Assembly: GCA_030141605.1 (NCBI GenBank)
Contig: JAQGDQ010000034.1
Location: forward strand, 732,001-796,000
Reading direction: 5' to 3'
Length of the DNA stretch: 64,000 nucleotides
Origin: Tubiluchus corallicola
Taxonomy: Eukaryota; Priapulida; Priapulimorpha; Priapulimorphida; Tubiluchidae
The position numbers and the translations under genes are program-made. Within the stretch, counting starts at the first letter, position 1; the number at the start of each line of letters is the position of its first letter. The notes beneath the pieces were generated by a model. That model was not told where the DNA came from, did not search any database, and was given only the letters and a program-made list of their open reading frames with translations. Positions 51,715 through 64,000 of this stretch are shown here, in pieces.

Positions 51715-52263
51715 TTTTTACTCCATGAGAAAAGCATTAGTGGACCAGCATATCAAGCGATACCGTAATGAATCAAATTGTTTTCCTGAGCTGGTGATGT
51801 ACATATAAAAAGATATTTATATTGTTGTGGGAACTCTAACTACATTGTATGACTGTAGCACATTATTGGGAGGAAAACCTAATGCATCGCTACTGAACCT
51901 TTTTTCACTGGATGGCTTCTGTGGTTTTTCAATTTAATCAACTCTAAACATTGGTGAAACACTTGGTTTTCGAACAGCTTTTATACAAACAACTAATATT
52001 GTTATTCAAAATACTGCTGCTATGCATCTGCCACGAAGCTGTGCAAAATATCTAAATTCAAGATGGTTGCATAAAAAATTTTGTTTTTGTACCAAGTGTC
52101 AACTTTTTTGGTAGAGGATTAAATGGATTATTATGACAATGCAAGGCACATTTTGAATTGGAATGAGATATAGTCTTCATCAGAATGACTGAATGTGTGG
52201 GAATGCCATTTGTTTATGATGTTCTTTGAATGATCATAGACTTATCATTTTTCATTAAATTTA

Positions 52264-52560
52264 AGACAGTGAGAATGCAAAATTTTTTACCGTCGGTTCT
52301 CGGAACTGTTTCTTTAACAGGTGAGAAAACTATGAGAGTTCTCGGAACTGTTTCTTTAACAGGTGAGAAAACTATGAGAACGTCATTGACAAATTCATTT
52401 CGATTTTGGTACTTGCACAAGAACAGTTGAAATTATGTTACACAAGAAAAGTATATATCCCCCCATTCGAGAAAAAATAATATGCATTTTGTGCTTATTT
52501 TCCGTGCATATGTAGCTCACCTAGCAGAAATAAATCGAACAAGGCATATAGCCATTTCGA
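52264..52560 (-). pseudogene. Decayed duplicate of the last BAZ2 bromodomain exon plus flanking intron
   Basis: The minus strand reads KYQNRNEFVNDVLIVF, against VYQNRNEFVEDALLVF in the intact exon at 55404-55248. Similarity continues past the exon into the preceding intron: the segment around 52395-52560 parallels 55383-55560, with shared runs such as GAAATTATGTTACACAAG and TAGCAGAAATAAAT. The exon copy loses similarity after the ETF-like region and carries an in-frame 42-bp tandem duplication. The acceptor has changed from GCAG/GTACC to GCAAG/TACC, which removes one base and breaks the frame of any splice. It is therefore probably a non-functional tandem copy. An alternative exon is possible but unlikely. 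Confidence 0.75.
52296..52379 (+). repeat. Perfect 42-bp tandem duplication inside the BAZ2 pseudo-exon
   Basis: Two identical adjacent 42-bp units, each starting GTTCTCGGAACTG and ending AAACTATGAGA. On the minus strand each encodes the 14 residues LIVFSPVKETVPRT, so the duplication keeps the frame. The identity suggests a recent event. Confidence 0.9.
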
Positions 52561-55247
52561 TTGAAGATGAGTTGTACAATCCAGACGAAAATGATACAAG
52601 TTATTTATTACGAAACTCCCTACTGTGACTAATTTTTTTTTTATAGTTTGAGAAAGTTTACCATACAAGAGTACTTCGTTACTTAAATATACTCTAAAAC
52701 GAATTACGGAATTCTGCCAAATAAATTTATTATTACTGTACATGTTTGTTCCACAAGACATCTATTCAAACGAATATGTTCTAGACACGAAATAATATTA
52801 TAAACGGGAAAAAACATCACAACATTATTACACATAGTTATAAAAAGTTAAATTAATAATAATGTTACATTAAATTCCTATCAAACAATCATACAATCAC
52901 TGAGCATTAGACAAATTTCGAAGAATACTTGCACAATGTTACTGCTTTTTGACACGTAATTTTCAGATCGTCCAAATGTAATTTCTTACAGGAATCGGAT
53001 CTGAATTGCAGACAATGCCCATAATCGGCAAGTAGTATCCACAAAAAACCTGATTTTTAAATGTGCATAAGGCATGACCTAGTAACACAAATTTGTTAAA
53101 ACTTTTACATTGAAGGACGTTTTCTGTTCAGCTGCCATTAAACTGATTATTGCGCTTTAGGAATTGATTATTCTATACCAAACAGTTGAAAGATAATGTT
53201 ACGGGAACTGACACACTAAAAACAAGTGTTGATTCGACAAAAATGTGACTCGATCATCCCATGGGTGTTTGTTGTTGAGCAAGAGTTTAATTAACAGTGT
53301 TGGTGACAAGACTGGGACGTACAGACATGAACTGGCGGAAGCGTCTTAGTCTTGTTAGATGTGTATACGCCTGTCCTCAATACAGAGAAATATGGTGGTA
53401 AAAGGGCAGAAGAAGCCACCTATTAAGCATTTTCATATAGGTCACCCATTCATTTACTATCTTGGTCTCCTGTTGCTTAACTTAAGAACCAAGCATGTAG
53501 CATGACAACTCGCCTATCTCCCTTACTAATAAGAATGGTAATCGGGCTGGTAATGATACCAATGATTTTTGTAAACAATTAGATACTTTTAGTCGCACAT
53601 GTGTCAGTGCCCTATTGAAACTACAATTACTAAATTCCAATTTGTTTTATCAAAGAATGAATCACATAAGGTCGAACAAATAATATGCAAAAGTTTAACA
53701 TCAAATTGTGGCCGAACATTTTAAAAATGCAAATTCTGTATGCAATAAATTTCAAAGGCATAATATTATTAAAAATTGGGCAAACAAACGTAAACAGACT
53801 GTCTTAGCAGCCAAGAATTAATAAATACGAATAATTTACAAAATACACGATAAACATCAACTTTGTGCAAATGTCTGAACATCGGTGTCAAAAATGCAAA
53901 ATCCGAACGAAAATTGACACAAAAGAATGAGCAAACGAAACGTCACAACCCTAGCGGTAAACTTGCTTTATTTCGTTCTGTTGCAAATGACTGTTATTGC
54001 AATTCATGTACAATGTAATAAGTCATACCAGGGATGTTAAAACGAGAAAAATTTGGCGACATCATAACGAGATGATACTTTTTTTCCAATGGTACGATAT
54101 CGCTAACCCGTTTCTCAAATGATATGATACAAATTATTTCGAACGGTAAAAACGATACTGAGAGTGTAGTTAGGTGTCCCAATGTATCACAATGCCATAC
54201 TTTTGTAAGCTGTAATTTTTGTAGTAAGCGTAGGTAGATTTAATTTATGACAAAATTCTCTTTTTTGTTTAGTTATTAAATAATAACCTGCGATTTGCAA
54301 AGGTAACTATATTACGAGTACACCTATTACTACATATATTTGCATATGTGAGCTGCACAGCCTGCACACAACTGGGAAAATGCCTCTAAAAATGTCGCAC
54401 TTGACATCCGCTCGTCACTAAATGGACAGAAAACAGCTGCTATGGCAGAAAGTACAAAAAATCGATAAATCTTATAAGTAACTCTTTTTTTGCTTGTTTG
54501 TGCAATTCCATAAATAAAAAGTAAAGTGAAACAATTTTATAAAAGAGTGCGATAAGCATACATACCAAAATCGATAGGATAGCGACATGCCTAGAATAAT
54601 ATCGACACGATAATGATAAAACCAAATTTTTCGTAATGATACAATAATCGATAATTAGGGATACATATCGTTAACTTCCCCAGGTCACAATTCAACTTCA
54701 CCTAGCTTGTTCTCGCGTGTTAAGCACACTTTTGCCAACAACTGTTGCAACAGAACTGCGTAGATTTGAACTTGCACATAAGCATCAGTTTCAAATAAAT
54801 TATCAACACATACGTAGAGAACACGGGGAGATAAAACTGCAAGGACAGTACACGTCTACTTTTATCACAATATCACAAAAGTTTGGCCATATCTGTACAA
54901 TGTATACAGCCGCTCAAATGCGGCAGAGATGTTTGGAAAGTATAATACACATAAGAGAAAATGAAGTTAGACTTCGTAGGGCAGATCTATACAACTTTTA
55001 CTGTACATTAATAGTCGGTCACAAATGGAATTTGTGCACTTCTGACCAATCATCTTGCGTGGTTTGGTCACATGATATGAAAGGCTAATAAAACATACAA
55101 CGAGATTTTGGTCACAACTCTGAATTTTCATGAAACAACGACAGTTTCAATTATACTCCGTCACAAACAAATCAAGTCCACAACCACAGAAGACTTAATA
55201 AAAGTTGACTAATCACAGTTGAGCTAAGTAATGGTTTGCACGGAGGC

Positions 55248-58200
55248 TCAAGCCGCACCACCCATCAGCTCTAACCAACGATTATTGAAGAAATGCCGCA
55301 TCCTGTGCCCGGCTATTCCCACTTCACTGTCATCCTCGTTAAACGTTTCGCAGTTCGTAAAGACGAGCAGAGCGTCTTCGACAAATTCATTGCGGTTCTG
55401 GTACCTGCACAAAAATCATTGAAATTATGTTACACAAGAAAAATGTTTATCTTCTTACCTATGTATGAGGAAAATGATACGCGTCTTGCACTTATTTTCT
55501 ATGTGAATGTAGCTCACTTAGCAGAAATAAATAGAAAAGGGCATCTGGCCATTTTGACTGTAAATGTATTGAAAGTGCACTGTACAATACCAATAATTCA
55601 AATGACAAATAATACTGTGTTTTATAATATATTAATTAAATCCATTAAAGCAATACTAGAGACTTACTGCTACCTTGAGCAATTTTTGAGCAGGTGGATG
55701 TCGACTTGCGACTGTTCCACTTTACGACCAATTAATTCAACAAAATCAACCATAACTCGTATTCCCTTCTATTTTTTTTTTAAAAAGTTAATTTTAAATC
55801 GCTGTCTTTCGATAAATTCATCGTAAGTGCAATTCTGCCGGAAGCGAATGTGGTTATAAGTCGACTACAGTCAAACGTTATTTGACACACGATTTTGTAA
55901 ATCAAGAATCAATTTGTGCGTGCTGTGAAAACTTTGCACACTAAAAGCAAAACGCAACCCATGGGACAATCTTGTCTACTGTCCCGTGGCAATCAAGCAC
56001 ACAGTTCACGGACTATGCCTGTGACTTGTAACCATACGTACACAGACTCTCTAAGCTTGTTCCTCATTGTTTGAAAGTCCATTGGGTACTTGATGACCTT
56101 CTTGTACTGAGGAAACTGCCTTGTGTCCACTGGCAGCATGAAAGGCCATGCGCACTCGTGCCGCTCCATTTCTGACAAAATCGTTCTGAAGGCAAATTAA
56201 AAAAGTGATATATAATATTGTATGACAGAAGACAGAAAAATTGCTTGCCATACAAAATCACTACCATATAAGCAAGACATTAAAAATGTTGATTCCCACC
56301 AAAATATGCTTAACAGCTTACCACAAGAAAACCACGTTTTGAAAGGCTACGCTTTAGAATCGATGAAAACAGCATTACGTCAAACACACCAAGCCAAGGT
56401 TCAAATACTTGTAGCTCTTATGCAACTAATAGAGGTCACTAGATCTTTAGCCACATTAAGAACATTTGTGTCCCAGATGCAAAACCTTGCTTGAAATCTT
56501 TACAGCATCTGCCTTGGACTGCTGTTGCATCATTAGGAAATATAGGAACGGTATGAAAGAAATGTTACCTGCAAGGTCCTAGGTCATCTTTGTTGCTTGA
56601 AGACTTCACCGACTTCGTACTTCCACATTCAGACGAAGGAGCAAGAAAGGAATTCTGGGAAGCGGCATCGTCTTCTATTTTTGCCCAGTCTTTTTCTCTC
56701 TCCTTCATCTCTTTACTTTTACGTCCACGCTTTGCTAATTTCTAAACAGTGGAAAATTTTCTACATTAGACTTTATGGAAGAATATTTAATGAATACAGT
56801 ACACAAAATGCATGTGGTTTCAAACTGACTCTTTCGTTAAAGCATAGGGAAATCCTCTTTTGTTGTGAATAGGTTCCCTTAGAGGAGTGGAAAAATGACT
56901 TAACATCTTGGGTTTATTTTACAGTTATCACTTAAACTTAGAAAAATATGTAAAGAAATTGGCAAAACATTATCTATAAAGCATAAAGGTCATTTATATC
57001 GCCGCTGTATAGAAATTTCATTTTTGCTAACACAGCTTCTGCATCTAATTTGAACCTAACTCAACCAGACCATTAGTTAAACTCAGACAGAGTGATGCCA
57101 CTTACGAGGAGCGGTTGCATTTTATAAAAGTACCTTTTCATGACAGTCAGGGCAATTCCATCGACCTCGTGGCATTTTCGTTACTGGTGGGTTCATACAT
57201 TCTGGATGATATGTTCGCGAACAGTCTTGGCACTTTGCCATTTTGCCAAATCCACGACCGCAGACCAGACAAATGACTGCATTGGTCCTCTGGAATATAA
57301 GATAAAGAACTGCACACCATATCCGTCATTAACTTACCAAACCGTGAGGTCAACGAGTATACTACTGCCTCTCACAGCTCTGCTACATTAAGTAGACAAT
57401 TTGGCAATGCAGATCTAGTAATAAGTACCAGAAAATATGAAACTACTATTTTATTATATCTATTATATCTACTATTTTATTATATCTATTACTTCTCGAA
57501 TCTTACCTTTGCAATACATTCGTAGCAAAACCAGTCACCATCTGGTATACTGTCCATCTTAGGCTTAAAGCAGTAAGTATGATAACCTTTGTCACAACCA
57601 TCACATAGTAACAGCTCTGCTTCGTTGTCGCCACGACGACATATTTGACAAAACTAAGGATGCAAAAAACATCAACATGCTATGGTAACAAATACTATTA
57701 CATTCTAATTTTTATTCTTGTGCATATCCTTATACTCTACTACTGTAAGTAAATAGGTGTAAAAAAGTTAAAAACACTCTAGCTGTTATCAACTCACCAA
57801 TAATCTTATCAAATACTAACACAGATGCTGTAAATATTTTAGTACTGTATATTATACAAAACATATAAACTGTTTGCCTCTTTAATGTCACCGTTACAGT
57901 ACAAGAAGCATTACTGTCAGACATAAATGACATTATTTAACTAATGAACAGATTAATTTTACTAAAAGGAATAAAGTTTCAATTGATGACACATGAACTA
58001 TATACAAAGAAGTAAATTATCAAAATGACTCACCACTTTCATAATTGACTTCTCCCAAGCGATGCTCTTATCCAACATCTTCAGGCACATATGTAACTGA
58101 GCTGCACTATTAACAAGACTCAAAGCCCGTCTCCAGCTCGCTAAAGCTGGAGAAACTTCGTTATTGTCATTCTCTTGTTGCGTGGTCACTGGGGGTGTCT

Positions 58201-61200
58201 TATCACCGCTGGTGCTCAGCTGACTTCTCAATCCGAGAGGTGGTTTAAAATACCGGCGTTCAATTGCACTTTCCAAAATGTGTAACCGATGTACTGCTGT
58301 GTCAATAGCGTTACTAAAAGAGATGGCCCGTGGCTTTTCTTCGCTTAAGCTCTCAGTTTTTACTGGTTCTTCCGATATGTGGCTTGCAGGGCTGTCGTCA
58401 GCATGATTGGTCAATTCGGCTTCCATACCTTCAAGCTCGGAATCTGACAATTCAGATTTGTCGTGGTTTCGACCAGCTTCTTCATCAATTATCAATTCAC
58501 TTTGACCTCCAACACCATAGATACAATCCTCAGTTTCCATCAGCCATTGCTCACTCTTGCACACAGGGTTGACCGCTCCCTGTTCCTTTAACAATTCTTT
58601 GTCTTCTCTCTCACTGATGTGTCCATTGGTTTTTGCAGTTGCATCTGCATGTACACTTGCAGTGGGCTGCACAGTTTTACTGACTTCTTCCATGAAACGG
58701 TCACCGTCCATTTGTTTGATGCTTTCGTTTTCAACGATTTCCTGTTTCACATCACGTAAACTTTCATCCTTTTCGTCACTCGTAGTAGTGTTAGTTTCTG
58801 ATGATTCAAAAGCTTCTTCTACTTTCGGTACAAACTTCTCAATCTCCTCTTTCGTTACCTTACTCTGTGCTTTGAAACCCTAAAGCAGACAAACGATAAA
58901 ACCAATTAGTCAAGCACAAAACTGTCAAAAATAGTTGGTAAAACTGAGGAAACAAGTTAAATTTCAGAGTTAAATCTCACCTTAACATGCATACTAGATT
59001 TCATCACCCTGTCTTCTAATCTTTCGACTTGCCAAAGCACATCAAGTTCCAGTCTCAGAGCTACGTCTGGGGTCCAACTGGCAAAAGGATCTGGACTTGG
59101 AGCACGACTTTTCTTCTGTGACACATGTCGGTCAAATTCTGTAATCTCCAAGTCCACTATATGAAAACAAATAATATTATGAAAAAACTGTACATTATGA
59201 AACAATAAACTTTTGCTGCAATTGTCTCTTGTAAGAAAACCAACTAATAATTACCAAAAGTTTGAGCAATATACTAGAACCCAATGGAAGCCAATGACAA
59301 AAGAAGTTACCCTCTTTCTTGCTTTTCCCACAAGAAGCGATAGCATAATCGAAATTTTTCTGCAGCTGCTTCAAAAGCATCCGTTCTCTGATACCTCGCA
59401 AGTGCAATGCTTTCATCAAAGCTTTCAGTTGATTAGCATCAGTAATTCTCCACCAGCCTCTTTGCATTTCTGTTTTGCAATTAAAACAAACACATATAAA
59501 AATTTAATAAAAACGAAATATCAGTTGCTTCTGCACCCCAAACAATAAAAGCATGCAAAAGAGTAAAGTGGTCAAACCCAGATTGTAAGCAGTATCTCAC
59601 AAAGCAGATACATTTTGCCCATTACACAAGTGTCATCTGTCTTTGACATCTTTCACTTGGTAATGTCTCATTTCAGCTATGACGCCTCTCCACCACAACA
59701 CTCTCTTGTGATGTCACATGGAAATTCAGCTACAGAGAGATCAAGCAGCCAACATTACTAATGAAGTGTTGGCTGCTTGCCACATCCTAATTGACTATAT
59801 TCTACTTCCCACTCAATTGTCACCAAAATCTAATAAGTCCTTTCCCGATACCTTTCCTCCACAAAAAAAGTGGAATTGTACAGTTTTTCAAATTAATTAT
59901 ACATAGATTGATTGACAAAGGAGTACTGGTTACAAATGCCCTTCAGCTGATACAGTAATACATTTTAGTGTAATATGGAAAATATAGAACAGATATAAAT
60001 GTTGAAAAAAGTTATAAAAAACTTTTGTCAACAATGATGACAAAAAGTTCATTTTTATTCAGCTGCTTAGCCTTAAAAGATCACTTAGGGGAATCAGTTT
60101 TCTTTGGAAAACCTTTATACAAATCAGTGTGACTACTGTCATCAACTCGAATCGAAAGCACTGATTTTCACTTACCAATAGGAACCGGTTCCACTTTCTC
60201 ATTTTGGTCCTGTAAGGAAGCTGCTCTCAGTTCGGCAGCACTTGGAAGAACGACACCTCCATTCTCTGGCTGCACGCTGGCATTATGAGGATGCGGGAAT
60301 GCACCACGATGCGACTGAGCACCACTAGGTGCAGAGTTTGTTGCCCGAGTCATACCAAACAATGAGCAACTACTAGAAAATGGCCTCATGCACTGAGGTA
60401 ACGGACGGGTGACAGAAGCTTCGTCGCAAGGCAGTCTAGGCAAGACACTGAACCATGGATGGTGGAAAGAATGATGCGACAGATTCCGAAGCAGCTGCTC
60501 AGCAGTTAATGGATGCGCCGGTGTAAACACAATGGCAGATGGAGATTTCACCGCTCCGTCCAGCTCTTGTGCATTAGTTGACTTTGCTGAAAGACTAGTA
60601 TTAATCTGTGCTTTTTCCCACAAGGAATGACTGTGATAATCATCGTTGCTCTGTGACAAGCCAACATGGCCGTCTTTGTTTTGAGATAGATTTCCTAAAC
60701 CGAGTTCTTGATCTTTTTCACATTTTACACTTACATCGGGGCCATTGGGCAAACGTGTGTCACTTACAATAGATGCTTTTGGCTTTAATTCTGGCAGATC
60801 ACACTCATCATCAGCTATTTCCTCCTTGCCAGGATTCTCTTTTCCTTCTTCTTTTTCCTCTTCCTCTGACGGCACCTCATCTTTCTCATTTTCTAGCTTA
60901 TCCGCATCTAGTTCAGCCGACTCCAAGCCCTCCACAAACACACCTCCTGCGTGAGGAAGAACCCAGTAACGACGTTTGTACCTATCCTGCCCAAACGTTG
61001 TAGCACGCAGCGAGTGGCACACAGTGGTCAATTTATTTTTCAACTGCCTTTGTTGCTATAAGAAAAAGAACAAATCATCACAGCAAAAAGAATTCAGCAA
61101 CAACAATTAATAATGAATATTAACTAATAATTTGCAATGTTATAATAAATGGTACGATCATTCTTCTCCTTTACCTTGCATAATTTGTCAAGTCGTTTCT

Positions 61201-63509
61201 GCAGCTTTACGGGGTCCTCGGGTTCACTTTCAACTGGTGCCTCCTCTGTGACTTTACCATCATTAGACGGTTTCTTCATATCAGACTTTTCCTTATTGCT
61301 CTGATTAGTAACCGTACTCAAAGGTGTTGAGGCACGGCTCTCGTCGACTAAATGACTGCCTTCACCGAACAAGCTGCTGTCGTCGGTGGCAAGACGATCT
61401 TCGACTGTGAACAGACTAGCATTGTTTTCAACGACGGCTTCGTCATCCTTCTCATTATCATTCTGAAACATTTATGATCGTGCAAATTTTAGTGATAGAT
61501 AACGTTTCAAAATAAGTAATTAAATAAAGGACAATGGCACTTTTGATACATATAACTTTTCAAATTAGAAACCAATCAGTGTTGTTAGCTTGTTCAAGTG
61601 ATTCACTCACTCAGTTCTTGAAACTGCCAAAAAAATAAGCACTAGCAGATTGTTTCTACGTTCAATGTTCTTAAAAATGTCTTAAAGGAAATGTCATAAA
61701 AACATGCAGCTAAAAGATGAATCTGAAATTTTGCAAAGCTGATTCTAGCAAGTAGTCCCTTTCAAACAAACAAACAAAATGAGTTCTGCCTTAAAACGTG
61801 ATTTGTCAGTTAAGGAAGTAATGATATAATCCTACAGCAAAGGCTCAAGCTTTAGCAAAGCCTCGAGCATACACGAGTAAACTTGCGGAAAAGTACTAAA
61901 ATGGCTGATTCGTGGCACCGGGTACCTTTTCACTTTTTCTGACGCTGTTCTTACATCAAGATCCCCGACATAGTGGTCTCCAATTCTCGTTTTATCTATA
62001 TTTCTTGGGAAAGTGGAAATACTATTACGCGGTTCTGAGAATGTGCATTACTAGTGATTAAAGCTGAACCTAATGAAAACAACATGGCATAAGCAAATTT
62101 AGATCACAACCTCAGCATCAAGATCATCGGCAGCTAAACCTTCAGAACCATCGCTATCATTTCCACTATCGTCTTCTTCCTCCTCCTCTTCCTCCTCATC
62201 ATCTTCGTGGTTGACAGCTTCCTCTTTCTTAGGTTCAGCAGAATCTTTCTTCTCTTGACTAGGATTGTTGTTTTCGGGTGTACTATTTGCAGCTCTCTCC
62301 CGATTTGCCTTTGCTGCTTCCGCTGCTGATTCTGCAGTACAACGGGCCAGTTCGCACCTTGACCTAAACCCAAAGTATTGAGTGACCTCTTCCATTGATA
62401 TTTGATATTTATTTGCTTATTTTAGCTATAACATAATAATAAAAAAGATACAATGCAATAAATTGGCCAGGGAGACCTGTACAAAGTGAAAAGACCACCG
62501 CATAACGCACAGGCCACACATAGTAAAGTGACCCACTGCAGAGTTACATAGTAAACGTAGATGATAATGATAATGTGAGACCATGGCACTATCATACATG
62601 GGTTACTACACACAGGAAAAAACATGTCGATTATGTCTATCACAAAAAACTGATTACTCAGCTAAAAAAACAATTATAATTTCAATATTTCAAGTGTACA
62701 CATAACAATCACTAATATTACAAGAAAAGGGAATGTGTGTCCAAAAAGAAATTTTTACTATCCTTTTTAATCCTTGATAAGAACAAGTAAAAGCCTTACT
62801 AATAAATCACTGTGGAGCATTGGACACCAGTGCCTAAATAATATACTTAAGTGTTCTTTCAGCAAAAACATGTTGATGAACAGGTGGACGTATGTCATCT
62901 TTATAATAAGTATTATACGAGTGGAAATTTGCACCTCTAATAACAGGTATAGAGTAAAAGTGAATGCTAGGAAACATTAGGAAAACAATCAGAACAACAT
63001 TCGAACTTATTCACAAGTTTGCGAACAACAAGTTTAAATGTTAGGAAACATTAGGAAAACAATCAGAACAACATTCGAACTTATTCACAAGTTTGCGAAA
63101 AACAAGTTTAAATGTTAGGAAACATTAGGAAAACAATCAGAACAACATTCGAACTTATTCACAAGTTTACGAACAACAAGTTTAAATGTTAGGAAACATT
63201 AGGAAAACAATCAGAACAACATTCGAACTTATTCACAAGTTTACGAACAACAAGTTTAAATGTTAGGAAACATTAGGAAAACAATCAGAACAACATTCGA
63301 ACTTATTCACAAGTTTACGAACAACAAGTTTAAATGTTAGGAAACATTAGGAAAACAATCAGAACAACATTCGAACTTATTCACAAGTTTACGAACAACA
63401 AGTTTAAATCATTGCAAAACTTTGCATATCTTACTTTCTTATTTCTCCATCCAAAACCCACTTATCTCTTTTCATTGTGTTCATCTGTTCAAGTCGAGTT
63501 TCTATTTGC
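55248..63509 (-). CDS. BAZ2A/B: BAZ2-family bromodomain protein (partial, C-terminal 1150 residues, 12 exons)
   Basis: Homologue of BAZ2A (TIP5, NoRC) and BAZ2B, nuclear regulatory subunits that pair with ISWI ATPases. Exons in transcript order: 63509-63435, 62363-62111, 61462-61175, 61055-60176, 59469-59311, 59156-58981, 58879-58034, 57653-57507, 57289-57134, 56741-56569, 56185-56042, 55404-55248 (TGA). Phases agree throughout. The WHIM/WSD region has KRDKWVLDGEIRK, an acidic stretch, FGQDRYKRRYWVLPHAGG and VFVEG. Next come RGWWRITDANQLKALMKAL and LHLRGIRE, then ASWRRALSLVNSAAQLHMCL and SIAWEKSIMK. PHD 1 (CQICRRGDNEAELLLCDGCD) and a second PHD (CLVCGRGFGKMAKCQDC) follow in separate exons. 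The bromodomain runs from ERHECAWPFMLPVD through VIKYPMDFQTMRNKL to NRNEFVEDALLVFTNCETFN. The MBD/TAM and DDT exons must lie beyond position 64000. One PHD is usual in vertebrate BAZ2. Confidence 0.95.
56900..57075. repeat. Dispersed repeat family, partial copy 3
   Basis: Contains CTTGGGTTTATTTTAC, TAAAGAAATTGGC and TATAAAGCATAAAGG, matching the left part of copies 1 and 2. It lies in a BAZ2 intron. Confidence 0.45.
59743..59778. other. Short hairpin in a BAZ2 intron
   Basis: AAGCAGCCAACATT and AAGTGTTGGCTGCTT form a stem of about 15 bp with one mismatch and a loop of about 6 nt. It is too short for a standard animal pre-miRNA unless pairing extends outward, which is not evident. Confidence 0.45.
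62965..63408 (+). repeat. Minisatellite, 6 units of 74 bp
   Basis: Units start at 62965, 63039, 63113, 63187, 63261 and 63335, each TGTTAGGAAACATTAGG... ending CAAGTTTAAA. Only a few single-base differences separate them. It ends 26 bp before a BAZ2 exon boundary (63435), on the donor side. Confidence 0.95.
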
Positions 63510-64000
63510 CTGTAAAATAATTTTTTTACTGTAATTAAACACCAGTTGCATTTAGACTAACAATGACTGATGCATTTACCATACAAGCTATACAAAGCTC
63601 GCAATGCATGTTAAGTCAAGGAAGCCTATCAAACTAATAATAATGAAGATTCGTCATGAATACGTCATTTGTTTTAGAGCACTTTACGTGATCTGTCAAG
63701 TCTGGATCGCCGAGATTCAAGTTACAAAACAAGAATTTTTAGCTAGAGAGACTTTACAAATGGCATAAAGTATTTTACTCTCAAATATCGTTTTGCTTAA
63801 ATTTGTCAGACGTACTTGCGGCGTATTGTTTCAGGAAATGATAACACAGCTTAAATGTTATCACAAGAGGTCACAAGTTTGTATAAATGCAAACGTTTTC
63901 AAACATTTCATTCATCAGAATAAACACTTATTGTTTAGTTCTATTTTGTTGTTTATATTTATTGTTTAACGCTTTCTACTTCTTACTGTCAGAAACTGGA
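63510..64000. other. BAZ2 intron at the right edge
   Basis: Upstream (minus strand) of the first visible BAZ2 exon. No exon with a phase-compatible donor was found before the window ends. The next exon, expected to encode the end of the DDT domain, must lie beyond 64000. Confidence 0.5.

Larger units (their letters stand above)
51715..55247. other. Convergent intergenic region: COPZ and BAZ2 3' UTRs
   Basis: Stretch between the COPZ stop and the BAZ2 stop. Possible polyadenylation signals are AATAAA near 52529 (plus) and its complement near 53967 (minus). It contains a decayed duplicate of the last BAZ2 exon with adjoining intron sequence (about 52264-52560). The remainder is A+T-rich DNA with no recognisable gene; the open frame at 54717-55088 looks like no known protein and overlaps the probable BAZ2 3' UTR on the other strand. 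Confidence 0.4.

Noticed and set aside
54717..55088. 123-codon plus-strand frame
   Set aside because: No recognisable domain, and it lies in the likely BAZ2 3' UTR on the opposite strand. Not enough to call a gene.
60745..61003. Plus-strand serine-rich frames
   Set aside because: Antisense to the acidic, Glu/Lys-rich BAZ2 exon 60176-61055.
63986..64000. Possible BAZ2 exon end at the window edge
   Set aside because: A GTAAGA donor exists, but the phase needed for the next exon would create a TGA just before it.

Overview
This is an intron-rich, A+T-rich nuclear fragment from an animal. Four conserved animal genes can be rebuilt exon by exon with GT/AG-type splice sites. No vertebrate-specific feature was seen, and the 5S-like sequence has a GTTAAGC box A as in many invertebrates, so a non-vertebrate metazoan is likely. 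The phylum cannot be fixed from the window alone.

Layout. (1) 369-9078, plus: the last eight coding exons of a choline kinase; the N-terminal exons lie left of the window. (2) 41321-15970, minus: a complete 22-exon SMARCC (BAF155/BAF170/SWI3/Moira) gene. Its assembled frame is 4233 nt, or 1410 residues, with BRCT/chromo-like N-terminal module, SWIRM, SANT, coiled coil and a long Pro/Gln tail. It is convergent with choline kinase. (3) 43378-51714, plus: a complete 7-exon coatomer zeta gene of 176 residues, divergent from SMARCC; its first coding exon is only five codons. (4) 63509-55248, minus: the 3' two-thirds of a BAZ2 gene (WHIM/WSD region, two tandem PHD fingers, bromodomain). It is convergent with COPZ and continues past the right edge.

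The introns and intergenic DNA are packed with short transposon relics: three TTAA-flanked piggyBac-like MITEs, four Tc1/mariner-like MITEs flanked by TA, hAT-like elements including one with a near-perfect 8-bp target duplication, and a twin pair of 641-bp inverted-repeat elements. There are also LINE reverse-transcriptase relics, a tRNA-derived SINE, and a 5S-rRNA-headed retroposon with a perfect 9-bp target duplication. Satellites include 24 x 31 bp, 6 x 74 bp, 5 x ~46 bp, a long AAT run beside the SMARCC start and a decayed TTAGGG tract.

Functionally, SMARCC (SWI/SNF core scaffold) and BAZ2 (ISWI-complex regulatory subunit) are both chromatin remodelling proteins. Choline kinase (phosphatidylcholine synthesis) and COPI zeta (Golgi vesicle coat) are membrane housekeeping genes. 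Nothing suggests co-regulation or an operon. The most unusual items are the two-PHD BAZ2, a decayed duplicate of the BAZ2 bromodomain exon, a GC-AG intron in SMARCC, and the 5S-headed retroposon.
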